Below, in pieces: positions 55,519-64,000 of a stretch of DNA of 64,000 nt. How positions within the stretch are numbered: the stretch's first letter is position 1; each line of letters opens with the position of its first letter. The stretch covers positions 248,001-312,000 of the forward strand of contig JAPZLL010000028.1 of the NCBI GenBank assembly GCA_036250225.1. The letters are read 5' to 3'. A program made the translations under genes and the position numbers. Origin of the DNA: Cercophora sp. LCS_1 (lineage: Eukaryota > Ascomycota > Sordariomycetes > Sordariales > Lasiosphaeriaceae). The notes beneath the pieces were generated by a model. The model ran no database searches. It saw only the letters and a list, made by a program, of their open reading frames with translations, and was not told the origin of the DNA.

Positions 55519-58500
55519 GGTGGCGGCGGGTGTAAGAGACAAGAGGGAGGGCGCGACGGTCGCGACAATTTCGCGGTAATGGTGAGCAACAGCAGCAGTG
55601 AGGTTGTTCGGGGAGCGATCGAGCGAGGGGTCTTGTTTTTGGGGGTCGGCGCCTGAGGTTTGAGAGCGGCCGAGCGACAGGGTGGAATGCGTCGAGGCCA
55701 AATGTCTCGTATCGATGGGAGACTGGGCGGCCGCGTCGACCGTATCGCTCAGGCGGCGAGAAAACAAGATACTTAGTATCCTCTGTCGAAAAACTTAGAC
55801 TGAACAGCGCCTCGAACTGTCAAGGACGAAAAAACGAAGGTGGCACGCAGCCGTCAGCGAGTGTAGGGATCGGTTGGCTTGTCGACGTCCGACCGTTGGT
55901 TGTGACGTGAGGAGGCTCAGCGAGGGTGCGGTTCGTTGCTGTGGAAAAAGCAGGTTGTGGGGCCACGCATCGCATCAAAAGCGTCTCGCCTAATTAGCCT
56001 GATTTGGAACAGCTCGTATTCATTGGCTCGGCAAAGCCCGTTGCAGCTTTTGGCGCTCGTCAGCTTCCGGTTTAGCGCCTTGGCGCATTCTTTGGAACAT
56101 CAGCTCCTGAGTTGACTTTCGCTTGGATCGAAAGAACAACTCGAGCCCTGTTTGGGATGAAAAGTTTATCTATGAGAATTCCCCTCACAAGTTTCCTGAC
56201 TGCTAGAGTCCTCAGCTTTTTATCTTATACTTGGTCATCCGGACTCGTAGGTACCTTGGTGAAGCTGGACCACATGCACCTACATGCACCACCCCAGGTT
56301 CCACACTGGATACCAGCGGATTCCGGGATTGAAGCAACCAATGATAATATGGCGTCAGGACTCTTCGGAGACAGGGGATCCAGATCAACCCATCAGTTTA
56401 TAATGCACCTTGGTGGAAGCCCACCGGTCACCTGGCAACAAGAAACCCAGGGTCAAAGAGAAGCATCGTCACGACGAAAACAAACAATCAATGTCTGAGA
56501 TTCCGCATGCAAAGGGACCCCTTTACACTTGGAAATGACCTCTTTGGTGATGAAGCGGCACTCGGCACAATTTGAGGAGAATAGTACGGGAAGCTTGAGC
56601 TTAGCATTTCTCAACATCTTCAGCTCTACCTAGAAGTCTGGGTCGCGATCCTCTATGGAGGGGAGATCTTACGCTAGTATTACTCATACACTTTACCACA
56701 TAGGTTGATTTGAATAATTAACCCACAGTGGTATGCAACTTTATTTTCTGGTTTGGTTTTGCCGTCTGTGCTGGGGCTCCCAGACCATACCTATGGTGAA
56801 GTTGTTTCGTGTGATGAGTGGAGGAAGTCTGGTGAGTGAGAACAAATACCCACACAACAATCACCATTCAAACAACCGTTTGATAAAGTTTATAATGACT
56901 ACTCGAGCTTACGGTCAATCTTCTTCCCAGCCCCTTTGCGACTGGTACGCATGGTTAAACGCTGTTATGTACCGAGAGAACCGCTATGCTGCAGCAGCAT
57001 CAACCAACGGCTCGGACGCGTATTAATATCTTCAGTTACTTTCAGGTATAGCACAGATACAACTATATACTTCCGGAGGGTTCTGATACCCATTCAATCC
57101 TAACAAAGACAGGACAACAATGATAGGATTCCTCCCAGAGTCCGCGACGCACCAGGTTTGTCTGCCTACCGAGGCTGCTTACATGTGCCAGTGTAGCAAG
57201 TTTTGATGGAACAGCACAGGAAATGTTAGTCCGATTAAAAAATCCGAAGCCCTTCGCCTTAAGCAATCAGGTTGTCTAAGTGTTCTTCTCAATCAAGCTA
57301 CTTCTCATGCGCTAGCTGTGCTGGTCGGTCTTTCTTTGCACAAGGTTGGCTAAATGCGTGCTCATTCGACCAACGCATACTTCAGAGTTCGTCGATGAAG
57401 AACCATTTGGCTTATCACCCATCAATAATTCTCCCATACGGCTTATAGGTGTAACATAGTAAGGTGAACATCTAGATCATTGGAATGCCCAAAATCCTGG
57501 GTTGATTATCATCTCTCAGCTCGTTCTTTTCACGCCTTCGGTAACCCGGTTGTGAAATCTTGTCCTTCATGAAGATTCAACACGAGCCCTGTTTTTACGC
57601 CCCATTTTCGTTTTCGGCACACTGTTCGCATAACATAACCTCGGCCGCCAATGCCTTCGCGTAGCTTTACAACGTCGTCGCTACTACTCTGACCACGTGG
57701 TGTTGAAACTTTTGATGCATATTTCTTCTTATTTGAACGTGTGTTCGAAGTTCTAACCACGCAAGTTCATAAGTACGAATGCATTTTTGAAATACACGTG
57801 GATGAAAGCTAAAACTTGGTGATAGTTGGCCTTATTTCGTGGCAACCAAGGGAGGCCAGGGTTATGTATGGGTGTAGTGTAGTAAGGACAAAAGGGGGGT
57901 ATGGAACAAACAGAGCCCTCCGATGATGCTACCGATGGCATCCCTTTGTCGCTCGAAGGCATTTAAGTTGGATGTCCTCGAGGAGGAGCTTGAAAGATAT
58001 TCAGTAAAAGTTCCCAACGAAGATGAGCCAGATAAGGACTTGTTCGGATGTCTGGCATATGTCCAGGACTGCTTCTTAATTATTTGATCACTTATTACCT
58101 TTACACTTGACCCTGAAGGCACCATCAACTCGGAAGAAACTGAGAGCTCGAGGGGCGACATCTACCAAGAATACGTATCGACGTAACAGCATGCTTTGGA
58201 TATTTTCGTTCTCTGGGGAGTTTGGCTGCTTACTGAATGCGCAGGTACCTTGCTCAGTCATCGATATGTTATTATCTCAGTCGAGCGCAAATATTGGCAG
58301 CCCATGGCACCTGGTGTTTCTGTATTGACTGAGAAGGACATGAGGGAACCCGCTTCAAGAAAAATGTCTCGACGCTTTTCAATTTTGAGTGGCGTCCGCG
58401 GACCTGACATGTACGTCTCTTGACTGAAACGCAAGCATCAGCCTATCTTCTTTGTCCTCAACCGGCTTCCTTCCTCAAGGAGACCGAGTTTTGTGCACAT

Positions 58501-61500
58501 AAGGTAGGCAATATCTCCATGACCTCAAAGCTGTTCAAACATGCAGTATGGTGCTGACTCCGCCACCATTGCTTCGCGTCGTCGGTCTCAACAAGGTAGG
58601 TTCGCCTCGGAACATCTACGCCCGGTTGGCCGGCTAAATCTTTTAGATTGCCTGATCCTCCCGCGACACATGAGATGGAGACCCAGCCAGTTGGGACGAT
58701 GCAGGGCTGCGTGTCGGGTGATCGAGTGGGCGAACAGACACCCGTCTCGGCAAAAAAGAAAGCTGAAGACATGTTCATCGGGAAGTCCCATAGGCTAGGT
58801 TCGGCCGCAGGAGTCACTTCGGTTGCGAATATGAGTAGCCTCACCAATAAGGATATACCCGGTCAAGCATAACGCTTCTCCGCACTGATGATCTTTTCGG
58901 TCAGAACTCCATATGATCATATTCGACCACCAAGCACTCAGATTTATCCGCCGCAGGTCGAAGGTACTAGGCACATACCGGGAATGCAACTGGGAAATAT
59001 TCTTATCTGAGCATCGATGCTTGAACGCCGAGTCAACTTCCCAGGCAGACATGTGAAGAAAGAAAAAGTATACGCATGCGGCGGGGCTGACACGATTCTG
59101 GACCGCCGAGAAACTCCGGGACGGTGGGCCGCAACGGATAGACAGCGATCTGCGACGGAGGGGTGCCACGGGGTGCCAAGGACCGGATGGCCGCCGTTTG
59201 GCCTGGGATTCCACGGACTCTCAAGTCCGAGCCCGGCCATTTGGGTTCGCAGCCCTGGAAAACGCAAAAATAGCAGAAAAACTCGTTGAATTTCGTCGCG
59301 GGTCTGCTGCCAGTTTGGATAGAACGGTGCCGAAAAGAAACGACGACGGCCGTGACATGTGTTGGCGTGCAATGAATCAGCGGCCACAATTTCCGTAACC
59401 AAGTCCGCAGGGAATACCCCACTGCATGACGTATGTTTTCGATAGGTGGCGCTCGCTTGTTGGCATTCTCCGAGATTGCCGAGCGCGGTCATTGCGGCCC
59501 GGCCAGACGCGACGTTGAGCGTGAGTAACTTCACAGAGTCTCTGCCGTTCAGCGGATGGAAAAGGATTCTTATTCCACAAGGTTTGACGGGAAGTAGGAT
59601 TCCGGGAAAGCGCCGGTAATTCAACGCATGCTTAATGCTGAGGCTCAAAAAGCTTTGCTGATCCGCCTCGGACTCGACCAACAACGCTTGAACACGCGGA
59701 CCAGCAGGAAGCACAGCGCCATGTTCCAACCAGTTGAAACGTGACGTCGATCAGGGCGGTGCCGTGTGCCTGGATGCGCGATTCCCTGTCGAGTAAGCGC
59801 CGCCTCGATTCAGTCACAATTCTGGCTCGACACTGGCATGAGGATGGCCGTTTTCACCTTTGATTTTTGTCCGCTTCGAGCTGCGATTCGAGGTGGGACG
59901 TTAACCTTGGCAAAGCCGCGTCCCGTCCTGGGTGGTCAAATAGTTGAGGCTTCTGGGCTGGGAGCCCCAAGGAGCCTCGCCAGCTGAGGCAGCGAGCCCG
60001 TAATACTTCCCTCGTTGTCTACATTTAACTTCCTCTGGATTATACTCGGCTTTTTAACTCCTGGCTGTGGTAAGGAACAATCGGATCAGCACGGGGTTCG
60101 GCGAGGTGCTTCCTGCAGACTCTGTGTGGTTGGGGCCGGGCTTTACCCCACCTTTTGGGGACTTGGATTCCAAGCGATTGAGAACAGGGATGTGTCGTCG
60201 CAAATACATCATACTTTTCGCGACTGCAGATCATTGTTCCCGCTCTGCGACTTCTGGGTTCAACCTCGCCGCCGAGTAAGGCTTTTCCTTCTTCACAAGA
60301 TTAGTGTGCGTACACTATTGTTCGTTTACATTTTTTTTTTTGTTACACGACACCGCTTCTTGACCGTCGTGCACCGGCACACCGACCGCCAAGCTCCAAC
60401 GCACCCACGGCGCTCCTCTCCAGCGCTCCCGTGGCAGTCCAACCCTGTGACCATTGTGACCATTTGAGACAGTTTCGACCCAGGGAACCAAAGAACGCAG
60501 AGGGATCTGGGACCGCGGGCCAGCCGGTAGGTTCCTTCATCCGCCGCGCCTGCCGCACCAACGCAGCGTTTTGCCCCTCGGACGGTCCTCCCGCACGTTT
60601 GTTCAGGATTGCCCCGGACTCTCGACCGCCTACTAGTTTGCGCACTCACTCAGCGACGGGCAGTCGCCCCCCTCGCCCATCACTTGCTCGGACGCCCTTC
60701 AGCCCTCTTGGGCCTGAAATACCGGCCGTCAGCCGTCGAGCCGCCATCTGTCGCACTCCTGGCCCCGTCGTGTCTTGCCTGATCGCCGTCCCTGGGCGCG
60801 CAGATATTGGAAGGATTGGCGTCGAGGCTGCTTGTGCAACCTGGCTCTGGTGGACGGGCTGGATACACACATAAAAACACCCGCTCATATCACACCACAC
60901 GCGCCGCAAACAAATAATAATGAAGGTGCTATGATTCAGGTGCAGCAGGTACGTGCTTCTTTCCCGCTGCCAGACTTATCCCTTGTATGGTCCTTCGTCC
61001 CTTCTCCCTCCACGTATCCCGTGCCTGCCCACATTGCTGCGTTCTTCTTGTTCAAGCATCTTCCTCGCCAACAACCTCCACTCGGCGCTTGCCTCACACC
61101 ACCGTCATCTCTTGTTCGCACCTTCTCCCCTGCAACCCTCAGCGCCTTGGGCCCACACAACCTCGCCTTGCCAAGGGCATCGAAGGCAACCCCCCAGGGA
61201 AAGCACCACCACAGCGCAGTGCAGGTGACCGCTGCGCGCCCGCCCCGATCCCGGTCCATCATGCCTGCCTGGCATGGCGCGCCGAGACCCTCATCACGCC
61301 GCTTCATTCGGCAGGCGCCCGCACTCATGGATACCGTCGTCTTCGGGCATCGGCGCCCTGGACCTCGTCTCTCGCCAGCAGCATGTCCTCGCCGGCCACA
61401 CCCTGCAGCCGTTGTCAGCCTTTAGCATCAACACTGGTGGCATGTTCGACGCCGGCGACGCCATCCCCTTTATGCCCGGCTGCTGTGTGTCTCCTCCGTC

Positions 61501-61612
61501 CCCCTCTCTTTGTTTTCTTTTGCCGCTGCACTCCCCGCCGTTTCTCTGTCCTTGATGATGCGAGTCTCGCCGCTGCGCCGTTTCCCTGGCCTGCCGAGAC
61601 GCTGCCGCCTCC
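55519..61612. other. Six-kb gene-poor region
   Basis: Contains the CHS7 promoter at its left end and the arrestin promoter at its right end. Between them are short frames only. The longest (58944–59729, minus) has no domain. The part 56.1–58.5 kb is AT-richer than the rest. No tRNA or rRNA gene, and no inverted repeat pair, was recognised by eye. Confidence 0.45.
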
Positions 61613-64000
61613 ATGCCGTCCTTGACTCGTTCGAGTGTCTTGTCTGACCGGCGCGCCATGTCGTTTGCAGGTTCGGAACACGACCGCCTCCGCCCTCAGC
61701 CCTACTACGAGTCCATCCACGGCTCCGTCTACTATACGCCAAGAACACAGGCCGAGCACCACCACTTCGGCCTTGCTTCACCGTCATTCCCGGCGCCGCT
61801 AATCCAACCCCGTCAACGCCGGCCCCACTCGATCCACATCGTCTCCTACCCTCCGGGCTTCATTCCGCACGACCTCCGGCCCACTCCGCAGCCATCCCCC
61901 ACCCGGGCCACCCGGGCGGCGCCCGCGCCTAAGAAGGAGCGTGACAGGCAGAGCAAGAAAAAGGACAAGGAGGAAAAGCAGCGGAAGAAGGCCGAGGAGA
62001 AGGTGAAGCGTGAGAAGGACGAGAAGAGGAGGTCTTTGCGTTCGCTTCCGCCAGGCGGAGAACGGGTAGGCAGGGTGCTCGGTAAGATCTTGGCTGTCTT
62101 CTCCGTTACCCCGAAGTCATCGGCGCCAGTCTCCGGCGGCCCCACACCAACCTCACGGACCCGATCCCGGCCCTCGAGCTTCATCAGCTTCGCTCGACGA
62201 CTCTCACGAATCGAGCCACCCGTTACTGAAGATATAATCGTTCCGGATCCCGAACAGGATTCCGCCGAGCAACCGCCAAGAGACGAGACCGATAGACCTC
62301 GCGATCAAGCGGCAGAAGAATCGGTGGAACAGGCCCCCGCAATGGCTGCCGCACAACAACGCACACCCCGGCCGTCGGCCACCACGGCAAATAGGAATAG
62401 TATGATATCAATACGTTCTGCCAAAAACATTATGACCTCTTCCGTCTCCGAAGTCCCAAAACCTGTTGCCTCGGGGAGCGGCGTGAGCTGCTCAATCATC
62501 CTCGCCGAGCCCAATGTTTTTCTCTCGGGATTCGACCACGACGCACACTCCCGACAGGGAGGACACAACTCCAGCGCGCTTCTGAGAGGGAAACTTCAGC
62601 TGAACGTGTCGAAGAATGTCAAGATCAAGTCGGTGACATTGAAGTTGATAGGAAAGGCGAGGACCGAGTGGCCCGAAGGCATTCCTCCCCTCAAGGTGGA
62701 CCTCTATGAGGAGCAGACGCTGCGCACCCAGTCTCTCGTCTTCTTTCACGCAGTCCACGACATCATGTGGGAGACGGAGTATGGGAACCAGTGCACCTTC
62801 GACCTCAAGCCAGCCATTGGCCAACACGGCAGTCTCAGGAACTCGCTGTACTCGAACCATTCGAACACCTCTTTGCATCTTCCCGGGCGGCCCCGCAACT
62901 CTACAAACCTCACGGCAAAGGAGCTCAAGCGCCTTTCCCTCCAATCGGTCAACTCTCGGAGTTTTGGGAAGGGAGACTCGCCGTTGGCGAACCAGGTGCA
63001 GGCCAAAGGCTACAGGGTTTTCCGACCCGGGACCTACGAATACAACTTTGAACTTCCCATCGACCACTCCCAGTTGGAGACGACGAAACTTCAGTATGGT
63101 TCCGTGCGTTGGGAGTTGGAGACGACGGTGGAACGTGCAGGCGCATTCAAGCCCAACCTCCATGGAACAAAAGAGGTCACGATCGTCCGGCTGCCCGATC
63201 AAATGTCCCTGGAGACGACAGAGCCGATTTCCATCAGCCGTCAGTGGGAAGACCAACTGCACTACGACATTATGATCTCGGGCAAGAGCTTTCCCATTGG
63301 GACCAAGATTCCCATTGCGTTCAAGCTCACGCCACTCGCCAAGGTACATGTGCACAAGCTCAAAGTATTCGTGACGGAGAGCATCGAGTACTGGACCAAC
63401 GACCGACACGTGACTCGCAAAGACACGGGTCGCAAGATTCTCCTGTTGGAGAAGACGGCCGGGAAGCCTCTTGACAAGCAGTACAACGCAAGCGACATTC
63501 GGGTTGTTAGTGGTGGTGAGCTTCAGCCGGAGGAACGAGACCAGGCCCGACAGGCTGCTTTGGCCCGGAGAATGGCCGATGCCCAGAGGACAAGGCGCCA
63601 CCCAGAGCCACTTCCAGACCCGAGCGAGAATCTCCTCGGAGACCTTGACTTGGGTCTGGAGTCCTTTTGGGGAAGCACCGAAATCGAGATGAACGTACAG
63701 ATTCCCACGTGCGAGATGATGGCCAAGGAGAAGATGCTGCGACTGCATCCCGATTGCAGTTGGAAGAACGTCAATGTTTACCACTGGATCAAGGTTTGTC
63801 CCCACGTCCTCCGGTTTTTGGTCACGAACTGACTGTTTCGTAGATTGTTATGCGAATTTCTCGTGTTGACCCCGATGACCCAGCCGGGAAACGCCGGCGC
63901 CATTTCGAGATTAGCATCGACTCCCCGTTCACGATTCTGAACTGCCGTGCGACGCAGGCCAACATCGCTCTGCCCCAATACTGCGGACGCGAAGGACCCC
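61613..64000 (+). CDS. Alpha-arrestin (ubiquitin-ligase adaptor), 3' end beyond window
   Basis: Exons 61613–63793 and 63844 onwards (50-nt intron, CTGAC branch site). The ATG at 61613 is the first in frame; 61658 (MSFAGSEHDRL) is an alternative. Residues ~1–290 are disordered, with a highly charged Lys/Glu stretch (~105–145). The arrestin N-domain starts at ~295 (SIILAEPNVFLSGFDHD, GKLQL, SVTLKLIGKARTEWPEG). The C-domain begins near 550 (QLHYDIMISGKSFPIGTKIP, FKLTPLAKVHVHKL). The second exon continues it (ISIDSPFTILNCRATQANIA). Proteins of this type recruit Rsp5-family ubiquitin ligases to plasma-membrane transporters. No PPxY motif is visible in the part present. Confidence 0.88.

Noticed and set aside
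58944..59729. 261-codon minus-strand frame
   Set aside because: No recognisable domain, no conserved-looking blocks, no supporting introns.
60931..60950. ATGATTCAGGTGCAGCAG followed by GTACGT, a possible first exon of the arrestin gene
   Set aside because: Joining it to the acceptor-like GTTTGCAG before 61672 breaks the reading frame, so it is not supported.
62492..63805. 437-codon frame antisense to the arrestin gene
   Set aside because: A shadow frame produced by codon bias of the arrestin coding strand.
1..64000. CRISPR arrays, bacterial operons, phage or viral genes
   Set aside because: None seen; the short-intron, single-gene organisation is that of a fungal nuclear genome, and the only regular repeats are the micro/minisatellites listed.

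Overview
The window reads as nuclear DNA of a filamentous ascomycete (Pezizomycotina, most likely a Sordariomycete). Evidence: short GT–AG introns of about 45–130 nt with CTAAC-type branch sites, strong Kozak starts, single-copy fungal housekeeping genes (mitoribosomal uL15m and bS6m, MVP1, DCN1, CHS7, an alpha-arrestin), fungal-only families (HET, DUF3716, NACHT–ankyrin NLR, DUF7580 subtilase), and relics of genes and of a DNA transposon whose substitutions look like RIP. All gene models come from reading the sequence; exon joins were checked for phase but not against transcripts.

Layout. 0–6 kb: an uncharacterised protein (-), a small Cys-rich ORF (-) and a kinase-fold protein (+). 7.4–11 kb: an NAD(P)-dependent reductase (+), a DEDD 3'-5' exonuclease (-) and a glutathione S-transferase (-). 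11.3–18.6 kb: a broken HET gene, a NYN–CCCH protein (-), a secreted Ser/Thr-rich protein (-), a decayed fructosamine-kinase relic (+) and a Nudix gene with an apparent one-base frameshift (-). 18.9–24.5 kb: an orphan two-exon gene (-), a gene-poor stretch and a membrane-anchored flavin monooxygenase (-).

26.9–38.6 kb holds the most interesting locus. A gasdermin-like pore-forming protein (-) is followed 750 bp away by a DUF7580–subtilisin S8 protease (-). That protease gene is divergently paired, across a 741-bp intergenic region, with a 2,077-residue C2H2–NACHT–ankyrin receptor (+). In Podospora anserina the gasdermin HET-Q1 is activated by the subtilase HET-Q2, so this looks like an effector–protease–sensor regulated cell death (allorecognition/immunity) module. 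The gasdermin call rests on motif resemblance and is an inference.

39–46.2 kb: housekeeping run on the + strand (MRPL10, MVP1, DCN1), the last with a 915-nt intron and an 18-bp minisatellite directly upstream. 46.2–48.6 kb: AT-rich sequence and a 1,044-bp transposon-like element with perfect 59-bp terminal inverted repeats; a diverged partial copy of its end sits near 2.4 kb. 48.6–55.5 kb: MRP17, a DUF3716 protein with a hidden last exon, and CHS7, all on the - strand. 55.5–61.6 kb is gene-poor. The window ends inside an alpha-arrestin gene (+).
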